From: CAVQOB01 sp963714325
GTDB lineage: Bacteria; Pseudomonadota; Alphaproteobacteria; Rhizobiales; Hyphomicrobiaceae
Direction of reading: 5' to 3'
Length of the DNA: 64,000 nucleotides
NCBI GenBank assembly: GCA_963714325.1
Contig: CAVQOB010000014.1
Coordinates: 1 to 64,000 of the forward strand
The notes under the pieces are model-generated. The model saw only the letters and a program-made list of their open reading frames with translations. It ran no database searches and had not been told where the DNA came from. Each line of letters begins with the position of its first letter. Position 1 is the stretch's first letter. Of the stretch, positions 1 through 8,887 are shown piece after piece. A program made the translations under genes and the position numbers.

Positions 1-79
1 TGTTGGGTGACGTTATGTGGCTGATGCGGCCGAAGGCCGTGCGCGGACGGGCCACGCTCTGCTTCCCCCGCCACATAAT
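1..79 (+). repeat. RIT left terminal inverted repeat
   Basis: It matches the reverse complement of 3309-3387 at 77 of 79 positions by eye; the mismatches are at positions 4 and 22. Inside it, TTATGTGGC at 13-21 and GCCACATAA at 70-78 form a second, internal inverted pair, so the two ends together carry four copies of this 9-mer. These are plausible recombinase binding sites (inference). Confidence 0.93.
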
Positions 80-138
80 ATTCCGTGCCTCTGGCGCAGA
101 CGCGGGATCCTCCTGCGTCGCACCGCAAGAGGGGTACA

Positions 139-1377
139 ATGCTCGATTTCTATTTTTCGTATCGCGGGGTGCTCAAGCGCCTACGCAGTGGGGCGCTCGG
201 CGCCGAGATGGATCGCATCGCGGGGGACCTGCACTCGCAGGGGTACAAGCCTGCGTCCGCCAAGCTCTATCTGAGCCGGCTTGCCCGGTTCAGCCATTTT
301 GCTGACAAGCGCTGCGGCGCAGAGCCGATCAGAGCTGCCATCGTCGATCGGTACCTGCGCACGCTCGGTGCCGGCTCTCCGCGGATCGCCGCAATGACTG
401 CGCTGCAGCATGCTCGGCGAGTGGCGCCCGACCGTTTCGTTCCGGCGGCGGCCAGTGTCGCCGACGATCCCGATGCTGCCCTTTTGGCCTCGTTCTCGGA
501 GTATCTGACCAAGGTGCGCGGTCTTGAGCCGAAGTCCCGCGATGGCTCTCTGCTTGGTGCGCGGCGCTTTCTGCAATGGTTCCGCATTCGACACGCCGGC
601 CAAGACCTCAGGACGTTGACGGCGCAGCATGTCATTGCCGCCGTCGAGCACCAGCTATCGCTGTCCGCGGCGTCCAGCACGCGCACGGCGGCGACGTCTC
701 ACATCCGGACGTTTCTGCGCTTTCTGCATTGGAGCGACCATCACCTTCGGGATCTTGCACCCGTCGTTCCAAGAACACCCCACTGGCGGCTGGCCCATTT
801 GCCGCCGCGGCTTTCCTGGACAGAGGTCCGCCGCGCCATCGACGCGATCGGAGCGGCAACTCCGATCGACGTTCGCGATCGAGCCGTCCTTCTCCTGCTC
901 GCCACGACAGGCATTCGCAACGGCGAGCTGCGCGCTCTTCAACTCCAGGATATCGACTGGCGGGCCGGCGAAGTCTTTATCCGACGCACGAAGGGCAAGC
1001 GCGACCGGGTGGCGCCGCTCATCGAGGAGACCGGCGCTGCGCTTGCCGACTACATCCTGAGGGCGAGACCGAAGGTAGGTAGTGGGTATCTGTTTCTGAC
1101 GTTCACCGCACCCATAACGCCGGTCAAGCACGCGTCGCCCGTGTCGCGGATCGTGCGGAAGCGTTTGCGGTGCAGCGGGATCGAGCTTGGTCGCGGCGGT
1201 GGTGCCCATCTTCTGCGCCACAGTCTGGCGACTGAGCTTGTCGAGCAACGAAGACCGATCAACGAGATCGCCGATCTACTCGGGCATCGCAGCATCGACA
1301 CGACGGCACTCTACGTGAAGGTCGCGATCTCGCAGCTCGCCGACGTCGCGCTTCCCTTTCCGGGAGGCGCCGCGTGA
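139..1377 (+). CDS. ritA: RIT tyrosine recombinase A
   Basis: Site-specific tyrosine recombinase, first gene of the trio. I chose the ATG at 139 because AAGAGGGG lies just upstream; an earlier in-frame start at 85 has no such site and would overlap the terminal repeat. The 412-residue protein has an N-terminal SAM-like DNA-binding part (about residues 1-215) and a C-terminal catalytic domain. The residues are visible: Arg260 (TTGIRNGELR), Lys285 (RRTKGKRD), His357-x-x-Arg360 (HLLRH), His383 and nucleophile Tyr392 (GHRSIDTTALY). All catalytic positions are kept, so it looks active. Its stop overlaps the GTG start of ritB, implying translational coupling. Confidence 0.92.
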   Translation: MLDFYFSYRGVLKRLRSGALGAEMDRIAGDLHSQGYKPASAKLYLSRLARFSHFADKRCGAEPIRAAIVDRYLRTLGAGSPRIAAMTALQHARRVAPDRFVPAAASVADDPDAALLASFSEYLTKVRGLEPKSRDGSLLGARRFLQWFRIRHAGQDLRTLTAQHVIAAVEHQLSLSAASSTRTAATSHIRTFLRFLHWSDHHLRDLAPVVPRTPHWRLAHLPPRLSWTEVRRAIDAIGAATPIDVRDRAVLLLLATTGIRNGELRALQLQDIDWRAGEVFIRRTKGKRDRVAPLIEETGAALADYILRARPKVGSGYLFLTFTAPITPVKHASPVSRIVRKRLRCSGIELGRGGGAHLLRHSLATELVEQRRPINEIADLLGHRSIDTTALYVKVAISQLADVALPFPGGAA

Positions 1378-2303
1378 CCTTCGCCACCTTTCTCAGCCAG
1401 AAGATCGAGCGCTACATCGAGCTGCGCCGGTCCCTCGGCTACGCCTTCGACAAGCAAGCGGGGACGTTGCGCGCATTCGCGCATCACGTCGAACGATCCC
1501 GGCTCGATGGGCCCGCCACTCGGACGCTGGCGCAGGATTTCGTGCTGTCGTTCCGCGGCGCCGCCAACAGTCGCGCCGTTCGTCACGGCGTGCTCCGCCG
1601 GTTCTACGAGTACCTCGCCCTCTACGACGCCCGAACCGAGGTCTTGGAGCGCAAAGCGTTCCATAGGTCGAGGGCGATTCCGCCGCCGCGCATCGTGAGC
1701 GATGCCGAGCTGGCGTCGCTCATCGACGCATGCAGGCACCTTTCGGCAGGGCTGCCTCTCGTCGGTCGCACGATGGCGACGTTGATCGGGCTACTCGCGA
1801 GCACGGGGTTGCGATCGGGTGAAGCGGTCAGGTTGGATCGTGGTGATGTCGATCTCACCCGTGGGGTCATTCTCATCCGCAAGACCAAGTTTCGTAAGGA
1901 TCGCCTGGTTCCTGTTCACCCAACGGCACTGGCCGCTCTGCGCCGATACGCCCGCGAACGCGACGCGGCATTTCCCGCGCCAGTGGACGCGGGCTTCTTT
2001 CTCAGCTCGCGAGGCTGTCGTCTCTCGGCGGCCGGCTTGCAATGCAACTTCGTAAAGGCCCGCAAGCACGCCGGTCTTGACGATGGCAAGCCTCTGCGAC
2101 CGCACGATCTCAGGCATCGGTTCGCGGTGACCAGACTCAGGCTCTGGCACGAGCAGCGGGCGGACGTCCAAGCGCTGCTGCCGCTGCTCGCCACATATCT
2201 CGGCCACGCCAGCTACAGCGACACGGCGTACTACCTGACCAGTTCATCAGATCTCCTTGCTGTCGCGGCCGAACGCGCCTTCTCCGACGGAGGCGCAGCA
2301 TGA
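1374..2303 (+). CDS. ritB: RIT tyrosine recombinase B
   Basis: Second recombinase of the trio, 309 residues, starting at a GTG that overlaps the ritA stop codon. Catalytic residues are visible in order: Arg147 (STGLRSGE), Lys172 (RKTKFRKD), His244-x-x-Arg247 (HDLRH), His278 and Tyr287 (GHASYSDTAYY). The N-terminal 110 residues form the DNA-binding domain typical of phage-integrase-like enzymes. It is clearly different in sequence from ritA and ritC, as expected for RIT elements, where the three proteins belong to separate subfamilies. Its stop overlaps the ATG of ritC. Nothing suggests inactivation. Confidence 0.92.
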   Translation: MTFATFLSQKIERYIELRRSLGYAFDKQAGTLRAFAHHVERSRLDGPATRTLAQDFVLSFRGAANSRAVRHGVLRRFYEYLALYDARTEVLERKAFHRSRAIPPPRIVSDAELASLIDACRHLSAGLPLVGRTMATLIGLLASTGLRSGEAVRLDRGDVDLTRGVILIRKTKFRKDRLVPVHPTALAALRRYARERDAAFPAPVDAGFFLSSRGCRLSAAGLQCNFVKARKHAGLDDGKPLRPHDLRHRFAVTRLRLWHEQRADVQALLPLLATYLGHASYSDTAYYLTSSSDLLAVAAERAFSDGGAA

Positions 2304-3307
2304 GCGAGCAACTTTGTCTGGCGCCACTCCTGGAGTCGTACTTCCGTCGGCGGCTGGTCAAGCAGCGCAACGCCACGCCTGCGACCATGGCTAGCTATCG
2401 CGATGCCTTGCGCATGCTGATCCTCTTTGCCGCCGCCCGAATGCGCAAAGAGCCGGCGAAGCTGGTGCTTGAGGAACTCGATCGGGATCTCGTTCTCGCC
2501 TTTCTGGACGAGCTCGAGGAGAAGCGGAACAACTCCGTCGCAACACGCAACCACCGGCTTGCCGCCATTCGATCCTTCTTCCATCACGTCGCAGCGGATG
2601 ATCCCGCCGCCTTCGGCATCGCTCAACGCGTTCTGGCAATCCCCACCAAGAGGGCTCACATCGAAGTCACGCACCACCTCACCAACGCCGAGGTCGAGGC
2701 CATCGCCGCAGCCCCTGATCAGACGACACGCCGTGGTCGGCGCGATCGGGCTCTTCTGCTCTTCCTGGCGAGAACCGGTGCTCGCGTGTCCGAAGCGATC
2801 GGCGTCAACGCGAGCGACCTCCACTTGCAGCGAGGGCGCCCGCAGGTGTTGCTTCACGGCAAGGGGCGCCGAGATCGTGTCGTTCCCATTCCTCGGGATC
2901 TGGTGCGATCGCTGACGGAACTATTGAAGGAACGCGGGCTCGCTCATCACGAGCCGCAGCCGATCTTCGTTGGTGCCCACGGCGAGTGCCTGACGCGCTT
3001 CGGAGCGACGCACGTCGTGCGGCGAGCTGTAGCCCGAGCAAAATCGGCAGCGCCGAGCTTGGACGGCAAGCCGATATCACCGCACATCTTCCGGCATTCT
3101 CTCGCCATGAAGCTCCTCCGGTCAGGCGTCGATCTCCTGACGATCCAGGCCTGGCTCGGCCACGCCCAGGTCGCCACAACCCACCGCTACGCCGCTGCGG
3201 ACGTCGAGATGATGCGTCGCGGACTCGTGAAGGCGGGCGTCTCTCGAAACCGAGGCGCCCGCTTCCAACCGAAAGACGCTGTCCTGAAACTGCTGGAGAG
3301 CATCTGA
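2300..3307 (+). CDS. ritC: RIT tyrosine recombinase C
   Basis: Third recombinase of the trio, 335 residues, with an ATGA overlap with ritB. It resembles XerC/XerD-type recombinases: N-terminal core-binding domain (about 5-105) and a catalytic domain with Arg162 (RTGARVSE), Lys188 (HGKGRRD), His262-x-x-Arg265 (HIFRH), His288 and Tyr297 (GHAQVATTHRY). The stop codon lies only 1 bp before the right terminal repeat begins, so the element is very compact. In known RIT elements all three proteins are thought to act together; the division of labour cannot be read from sequence. Confidence 0.92.
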   Translation: MSEQLCLAPLLESYFRRRLVKQRNATPATMASYRDALRMLILFAAARMRKEPAKLVLEELDRDLVLAFLDELEEKRNNSVATRNHRLAAIRSFFHHVAADDPAAFGIAQRVLAIPTKRAHIEVTHHLTNAEVEAIAAAPDQTTRRGRRDRALLLFLARTGARVSEAIGVNASDLHLQRGRPQVLLHGKGRRDRVVPIPRDLVRSLTELLKERGLAHHEPQPIFVGAHGECLTRFGATHVVRRAVARAKSAAPSLDGKPISPHIFRHSLAMKLLRSGVDLLTIQAWLGHAQVATTHRYAAADVEMMRRGLVKAGVSRNRGARFQPKDAVLKLLESI

Positions 3308-3308
3308 G

Positions 3309-3387
3309 ATTATGTGGCGGGGGAAGCAGAGCGTGGCCCGTCCGCGCACGGCCTTCGGCCGCATCCGCCACATAACGTCACCCGACA
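3309..3387 (-). repeat. RIT right terminal inverted repeat
   Basis: Reverse-complement partner of 1-79. It starts right after the ritC stop codon and ends within the interrupted IS66 tnpB reading frame. It carries the same internal 9-bp inverted pair as the left end. Confidence 0.93.
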
Positions 3388-3551
3388 CATAAGAACGGAT
3401 CGTACTTCAGGGTCTGCTCGACCAACACGCTGAGCCCATTAATGCCGGCGCGAAAGTCGACCGGATCACGACACAGATACACCGCGATGTCGCCTGCCAC
3501 CCCAGGCTCGACCGAGCGCGCCGGGTTCTGCCGCCTCCGACCCGTGCTCAT
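3388..3551 (-). pseudogene. tnpB: IS66-type TnpB, N-terminal fragment
   Basis: The first 54 residues include VYLCRDPVDFRAGINGLS followed by LVEQTLKYDPF, matching the conserved start of IS66 family TnpB (the Orf2 protein needed for transposition together with the transposase). The frame is cut by the RIT element, after which it reads into the terminal repeat and stops at 3378. The ATG at 3551 is preceded by GGAGGGG at good spacing. Non-functional as it stands. Confidence 0.75.
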
Positions 3552-3633
3552 GTCCCCTCCACCGCTGCTCAAACAACAGCGATGATCGCAGACGCCCGAT
3601 CACCTCAACAGATGCGGTTGTTTGCGCGCTTAC
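3388..3633 (-). mobile_element. IS66-family IS remnant (left end plus tnpB start)
   Basis: Reading leftward from 3633 the element begins GTAAGCG, the usual terminal sequence of IS66-family elements, exactly where homology to the rhs core stops (3634). About 80 bp further in, a GGAGGGG ribosome site precedes a tnpB-like start at 3551. The RIT element cuts the element at 3388. No tnpA lies between the IS end and tnpB. A second copy of this end lies at 51316 on the other strand. The far end of the IS is outside the window. Confidence 0.75.
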
Positions 3634-4562
3634 GTAGCAGTAGGCCGCGTTCTTGCCGCCGGCGAAGGCCGAGGCGATGCCGGAGACCGCGTGCAGGCCG
3701 GCGAGCGGGCGAGCATCGGCCAGCGCGCTGCAGGCCGCACTGCCGCCGCCGTAGCTGTAGGCGCCGACGTCGGAGCGGTTGGTGATGTTGCCCTTCGCGT
3801 CGTAGCCGATAGTGACGACGCCGGTTTGCGGCTGGCCGCCGGGGATGCCGCCGGTCGTCGCCGTCTCGACGCGGACGACGCGATTGAGCGTGTCGTACTG
3901 GAAGTACTCCGACTGCGCCTTCAGCGTATCGCCGCGGAAGGTCAGGTTGCCGAGCACGTCGAAGCTATAGTTCAGGGTCTGGATCGCAACCGCGCTGGCG
4001 GTGGCACTCTGGATGCCGGTGATGTGGCCCGAGGCGGCGTCAAAGAAGCGCTGCGTCTCGATGCCGTTGCCGAGGCGGGAATGCGTGACATTACCGCGTG
4101 CGTCAAAGTTCAGGCGCTGGAAGTACAGCGCGCCTGACGTGGCGTCGGTGATCGAGGCGACGCCGCCGGTCGAATCGTAGTTGGATTTGACCATCAGGCC
4201 GGACGCATAGCGCACGACCGAGGGACGCGAGAGGGCGTCATAGGTGGTCGATTGCCAGAACGACTGCGCGCCGATCTGCTCGGTGACGAGCGACGGCCGG
4301 CCAAGGGAATCGTAGCTGGTGGTGGCGCCATAGCCTGAGGATTGCGCCGATGTGACCTTGCCAATGGCGCTGATGCCCGCGTCATAGGTCCAGGAGGCGG
4401 TGCCAGCGGCCGGATTGGCAGCGTTGGCATCATCGATGCGGGTCAACGGACGGCCGAGGATATCGAAGGTCGTGCGCGTCACCTGCCCCTTGGCATTGGT
4501 CTGCTCGACGATCTGGCCGAGCGCGTTGGCGCGGTAGGTCCACGTGCCCTTGTCAGGGTCGG
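3634..4562 (-). pseudogene. Orphan rhs core fragment (cassette j)
   Basis: This is the last piece of the rhs array in the direction of transcription. The minus strand encodes about 310 residues of RHS/YD-repeat sequence (for example FDILGRPLTRIDDANAANPA and SYDSLGRPS), colinear with the full-length Rhs protein encoded at about 23950-24875. It begins abruptly at 4562, 24 bp after the stop of the immunity gene of cassette i, and is cut at 3634 by the IS66 end. The toxin tip and immunity gene that presumably followed are missing or outside the window. The reading frame runs on into the IS to 3466. Translation is unlikely to be useful. Confidence 0.85.
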
Positions 4563-4586
4563 TGGAACGCTATGCTCGTGCATTGA

Positions 4587-4964
4587 TCAGGAATGAGTTG
4601 ACTTCTGTGATTCGCCCGTTTCCGGATCACAGACGGACCATGCCCTTTCAATCCCATCCCAATACTGAGTACCATTCACAACAATCTCTAGATACTTGAC
4701 TTTACAATTTTCTACGTGCGCCCAAAAATTTGCACCGGCATCGAGTCCGTCCATATCAAACTGGCTATAATTCCCTTGAGCCAAATCTACTGCCCCATCG
4801 AAGGTTAATTCGCCTTCGTGCACGACATAGGTGAACCGACCAGCGCCAGTGTTTCTGCGCGATGAAACTCTGAATTGGTTGGAATTTGGAAACCCCCAGT
4901 GCTTGTATCGAACGTGGATACGCCTGAACAAATCACGCTCAAGCGGTGTCAGTTTATTTGTCAT
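4587..4964 (-). CDS. Putative immunity protein of cassette i
   Basis: A 125-residue, acidic, soluble protein with no signal peptide. Its ATG overlaps the stop codon of the toxin fragment encoded just upstream (ATGA at 4964-4961), the arrangement seen for several toxin/immunity pairs in this array. I do not recognise its family. The AT content is higher than in the flanking rhs sequence, as is common for exchanged immunity genes. By position it should neutralise the HINT-linked toxin encoded at 4961-5587. Because that toxin is truncated, the gene may persist as an orphan immunity gene protecting against relatives that carry the toxin. Confidence 0.6.
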   Translation of the reverse strand: MTNKLTPLERDLFRRIHVRYKHWGFPNSNQFRVSSRRNTGAGRFTYVVHEGELTFDGAVDLAQGNYSQFDMDGLDAGANFWAHVENCKVKYLEIVVNGTQYWDGIERAWSVCDPETGESQKSTHS

Positions 4965-5587
4965 TGTGGCACTCGAACAACTCGGCTGGCGGTCCCAATC
5001 CTGACCGAGCCATCAATTACTCGCCCGCCTGAAAGCTGCACAAGGAATCCATTGACTCTGAGGACATTGCCGATGTCAGGAAGTCTACCTGCAGCGCCCA
5101 CCACTATCTGCCCCGCCGCCAACGCCTTGTTCGCTGCACTCTCTATGGCACCGAAGGCTGCCGCCTGATTGCCACCGAACGACGCCAACAGATCATCCAT
5201 CTGATGCCGGGCGTTGCCAAAGATATGATTGAGCTTGTTAACATCACACGTACTATGCACCCACACGGCCGGCGCATTGTCGTTGTCGGCGCCTGAGACG
5301 AAGAACGTCTCGAACTCGTCAACGGTCAGATTGTAGGCTGTCAGCGGGGCGCGGGCAACGGTCTTGCCCACGACTTCGGCTTCATGGCCGGTCTCCGTTA
5401 TCAGCCAGGCGCCCACCTCAACGTGCTGCACCTCGACAAAACGGCCCGTAGCAATGGTGCCGCGCAGCGTCGGGCCGTTGGCGACCAAATGCGCATCGGC
5501 GCTGACGTGGCTGACGAAGTAAGGATGCAGCCGGTTCGAGACGATCGTCTGGAGTTGCCCCGTTGCAGGGTCGCGAAATACACCCAC
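4961..5587 (-). pseudogene. HINT-linked toxin tip, truncated (cassette i)
   Basis: The reading frame (GTG at 5587 is only the first possible start) opens inside a HINT self-splicing/autoproteolysis domain of the kind that precedes many polymorphic toxins. Its C-terminal blocks are visible as YNLTVDEFETFFVSG and VWVHSTC. After the HINT cleavage region comes a tip of about 95 residues starting near NKLNHIFGNARHQMDDLL. It resembles a recurrent Rhs/CDI tip with an LNHIFG motif, whose activity I cannot name. The RHS core, the linker and the N-terminal half of the HINT domain are missing, so this is a remnant that could serve as a recombination donor. Confidence 0.6.
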
Positions 5588-5643
5588 TACCAGCTGTGTA
5601 CACTGCGAGAATTCAGTCGCTCAAGCACATCTTATTGAACCAA

Positions 5644-6048
5644 TCACTCCAACCGCCCATCCCATGTGCCAGAGTTATAGCCCGGTGGCGGCCTGTTTTG
5701 GGTTCGATCAATTCTTATGCAACCTAGGATTTCCTCGGTTTGGTCGTCACAGAACAAAAAATATCTATGCTTTTCAGTAAGAAAGGTGAACATGTACACA
5801 TCCGCTCCAACAGGGATTGAGCACAATTTTTCTATTGTTTCGACGGCGCACATCGGATTGAGACCGGACTCCGCTGCGATCTTGGCCTTGAATTGAATTA
5901 TTGCAGCAACATCATTGGCGGGCCCTGACCTAGCTAGGTCAGATGTCACGACGACATCGCCGAGCCTCACGTGTTCCCGCAATTCCTCGGTAGAGGCCAA
6001 TCGCTTTTGCGCTAACGATAGCAATTCGAGAGCTTTTTCAGAGGTCAT
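5644..6048 (-). CDS. Putative immunity protein of the ADP-ribosyltransferase-like toxin (cassette h)
   Basis: A 134-residue soluble protein beginning MTSEKALELLSLAQKRL, with no signal peptide, so probably cytoplasmic. Its ATG overlaps the stop codon of the downstream toxin frame (ATGA at 6048-6045). That overlap also helps prove where the frameshifted toxin originally ended. The family is not recognised. The coding frame is intact although the toxin is broken, which fits continued selection for immunity (inference) or simply recent loss of the toxin. Confidence 0.6.
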   Translation of the reverse strand: MTSEKALELLSLAQKRLASTEELREHVRLGDVVVTSDLARSGPANDVAAIIQFKAKIAAESGLNPMCAVETIEKLCSIPVGADVYMFTFLTEKHRYFLFCDDQTEEILGCIRIDRTQNRPPPGYNSGTWDGRLE

Positions 6049-8303
6049 CGTCTGTGAACCCTAGCGCCAGAGCGGAATCCCCACATCAACACTTCATTTT
6101 CGTTACCCCAACTATTTGGTGACCACTCCCAACGCCAAGTTGCTCCAGCCGGAGGCCCACCAACTGGAAAACTCAACAGGACACCTCCCGGTCCGTTTCG
6201 TCCAGCAAACCACTCAGCTGTAGCGCGATTGTAAACTCTAAGATGTGTAAGGGCTATCCGCCGCCAAATTAAGTTCGTTATGTTGCTCTGGAGTGACCTT
6301 TCCATTGATATTACCGGGAACAACGTCACCGTTCAACGCTGCTTCCAGCGCCGGATGTTTGGAATGCACCCCGCGCCAAACGCGGCCTTCATCTCTGTCC
6401 TCTGTCGTCTGGCCAGCCGGCTGTGCACCGCCGCCGCCGAACCAATCGAATAACTTAACGCCTAGTGCAAATACGACTGTGAGGCCATTACCCGCTCTTG
6501 GGCGTGCAGCCTCGAAATTATACAAACTCGCAAACGCGGCTGTGACCGCCGCTTCGGCGCACTTGCCGCCGGAGATGACAGCGCCAGCGCAACCGGCCGC
6601 TCCTGAGATCAGCGCGCGGGCGAGCTTGAACTCGGCGATCCCGTCGCCGTATTCGCCGACGAAGCCGCTTTCGCCAGCAACATAGCCACCGAGCGCACCA
6701 GCAGCACTTCCAGCGAAGCCTTGCAGGAACGTCCCACCCTGCGCCACTGACAGCGCGCCGCCGATCACACCATGCACGCCCGCTTTGATCAATGCGCCAG
6801 CGAAGCCATAGGCGTCGACCAGCCCGTTAAGCGTCGAACTGACCGCGCTGAAGGCGCCGGTACTGACGAACGCAAACGCGAAGGCTTTCAGGCTGGCGGC
6901 CAAACTGCCGCCCGCCGCTGCCGTCAGTGCGCCGGTTATGGCCGCACAGGCAAGCTGTCCGACTCCCGGTAGCGCACACCCGACGATGTTGATGATCGCC
7001 CTGAAAATCGGGTTCTGCAGGATCTTCTTCACCGCCGCGCCGATGGCGCGGAAAGCGCTGCCGAGTGCTTTACCGATGCTCTTGAACAGTTTCGAGAAGA
7101 AGAATCCGCTCGGATCGGTGAACGACAGCGGGTTGTTCAGCACGTAGCTGTAGCGGTTCCAGCTCTGCAGGTTGCCGGTCTCCTGCACGAACGGATCAGC
7201 CGACAGGAAGCGGCCGATCTCAGGATCGTAGACGCGGCCATTCATGTGCACGAGGCCGACGGGATCGATCATCTCATGGCCGGTAAACCCGCGCGTGGTG
7301 GTGGCGGTGGTGTCGAACGCGGCAATGGCGCCGTCGGTCATCGTCAGCCACGAGACCTCGCGCCGCTTACCCCAGCTGTCGAAGCTCATCCGCTGCACCA
7401 CCTGGCCTGACGCATTGGTGATGGTGTCGACCGAGCCGAGGTGATCGCGATGCAGATACTGCGTCACCGATGCCGCGCCCGCTGGTGTGGTGGGCGTGGT
7501 GACGACCGCGAAGTCGCCGATATAAGTCTTCATCTCGCTGCCGCCGCCCGGCCGGGTGATGACCTCGGTGGCGCCGCCGCCCGCGTAAACCGTCGTCGTG
7601 ATCCCGGCCGGCGTGATGTCGACGCGCTTGAAGCGGCTGCGGTCGGGGCCGTAGTCGAACGAGACGGCGCGCGCGCCACGCGTTACCGAGGCGACCATGT
7701 CATAGGCGGTCCAGGTGACGGTGCGCCCGTCGCCGGCCAGCAGGTTGCCGTTCTGGTCGTAGCAGTAAGCCGCGTTCTTGCCGCCAGCGAACGCCGAGGC
7801 GATGCCGGAGACCGCGTGCAGGCCAGCCAGCGGGCGAGCGCCAGCCAGCGCACTGCAGGCCGCACTGCCGCCGCCGTAGCTGTAGGCGCCGACGTCGGAG
7901 CGATTGGTGATGTTGCCCTTCGCGTCATAGCCTGTCGTGACGACGCCGGTTTGCGGCGCGCCGCCGGGGATGCCGCCGGTCGTCGCCGTCTCGACGCGGA
8001 CGACGCGATTGAGCGTGTCGTACTGGAAGTACTCCGACTGCGATTTGAGGGTGTCGCCGCGGAAGGTCAGGTTGCCGAGCACGTCGAAGGTATAGTTCAG
8101 GTTCTGGATCGCAACCGCGCTGGCGGTGGCACTCTGGATGCCGGTGATGTGGCCCGAGGCGGCGTCAAAGAAGCGCTGCGTCTCGATGCCGTTGCCGAGG
8201 CGGGAATGCGTGACGTTGCCGCGCGCGTCGAAGTTCAGGCGCTGGAAGTACAGCGCGCCTGACGTGGCGTCGGTGATGGAGGCGACGCTGCCGGTCGCAT
8301 CGT
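6045..8303 (-). pseudogene. Orphan Rhs cassette h: ADP-ribosyltransferase-like toxin tip, frameshifted
   Basis: Partial RHS core, the hydrophobic glycine-rich linker and a toxin tip. The open frame from 8082 runs to a TAG at 6238, just after LAADSPYTS. The rest of the tip continues in another frame (FAGRNGPGGVLLSF, then WEWSPNSWGNENEVLMWG) and ends at 6045 with an ATGA overlap to the immunity gene. Joined, the parts give VWRG (Arg), SPYTS (Ser-Thr-Ser-like) and ENE (Glu-x-Glu), the R-S-E pattern of ADP-ribosyltransferase toxins. A single indel near 6240 explains the break. Core and linker (6517-8276) look identical to the full-length rhs gene. Core homology begins 3 bp after the stop of the preceding immunity gene. 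Confidence 0.75.
6517..8276 (-). repeat. 1.76-kb direct repeat, copy 1 (matches 22704-24463)
   Basis: Every stretch I compared by eye is identical and without indels, at a constant offset of 16187 bp. The antisense translations of the two copies are also identical. It covers part of the RHS core, the RHS-associated motif and the whole linker, and stops exactly at the Leu-Tyr-Asn junction before the toxin tip. Confidence 0.85.
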
Positions 8304-8305
8304 GA

Positions 8306-8884
8306 TCAAACCGCTTTGGGCTTCACTCCGACCGGCGTGGTCCGCAACTCGTGCTCAAATCTCCGCTGCCACTCATCGAGAATATTGTAGAATTCATCGC
8401 TCGGCATCCAGATCTCTGACACGCAACGATCTTTTTCGGTGGCTTCGTTCTTGCAGGCAATGACACGGACGCGATCTCCGATGTCGAACTGATAAATATT
8501 ACTCCCATCGTCGAACGCTTCATCGCCATCGGGTTGCCAGTTTATGCAATAATTTCCGAGAATTGTAGAAATTTCATCACCCGACATATTCAAGTTCTCT
8601 TTAAAGAGTCGAGTGATGCCGTATTCTGCCTCGAGAAACACATCAACGAGCATTGATGCATTCAATACCTCGGAAAAAGAAGCTACATGCTTCCCTCGTC
8701 TAAGAAGCCGTTGTTGGAGATGCCAAAGCGGAAATCCCAAGGTCGTTGAATCGGGTGTTCTGTATCCATATTCCTTGCTGGCGACGTGCACAATAAGCGT
8801 GCCAAGTGCTTCTGGACGCTGAGCGGCATAAATCTCCGTAATTTCTGTTTCGATGGCGAAGCGAGTCGCATTCCCCACTATCAT
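8306..8884 (-). CDS. Putative immunity protein of cassette g (Imm42-like)
   Basis: A 192-residue cytoplasmic-type protein. The opening MIVGNATRFAIETEITE resembles the start of immunity family Imm42 as I remember it; no search was possible. The ATG lies 3 bp after the toxin stop, and AAAGGATGA, overlapping that stop, serves as ribosome site, so toxin and immunity are translated as a pair. Cytoplasmic location agrees with an RNase-like toxin. Its own stop is followed within 3 bp by the start of core homology of cassette h, so the cassette boundary is very tight here. Confidence 0.6.
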   Translation of the reverse strand: MIVGNATRFAIETEITEIYAAQRPEALGTLIVHVASKEYGYRTPDSTTLGFPLWHLQQRLLRRGKHVASFSEVLNASMLVDVFLEAEYGITRLFKENLNMSGDEISTILGNYCINWQPDGDEAFDDGSNIYQFDIGDRVRVIACKNEATEKDRCVSEIWMPSDEFYNILDEWQRRFEHELRTTPVGVKPKAV

Positions 8885-8887
8885 AAT

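Larger units (their letters stand above)
1..3387 (+). mobile_element. Recombinase-in-trio (RIT) element, apparently complete
   Basis: Three tyrosine recombinase genes overlap head to tail (GTGA at 1374, ATGA at 2300) and are enclosed by near-perfect 79-bp inverted repeats at 1-79 and 3309-3387. This is the known layout of RIT elements: three different recombinases, always in the same order, that move together. The right end interrupts an IS66-type tnpB reading frame at 3387/3388, so the insertion came after that IS. The left end coincides with the window start, so the left flank and any target duplication cannot be seen. The call rests on gene content and the repeats; no database comparison was made. 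Confidence 0.9.

Noticed and set aside
7441..8262. Long open frames on the plus strand antisense to the rhs copies (also near 12513-13460, 20268-21524, 23628-24449 and 27333-28712)
   Set aside because: They mirror the GC-rich, repetitive rhs frame, have no ribosome sites or recognisable domains, and their repeats follow those of the rhs gene.
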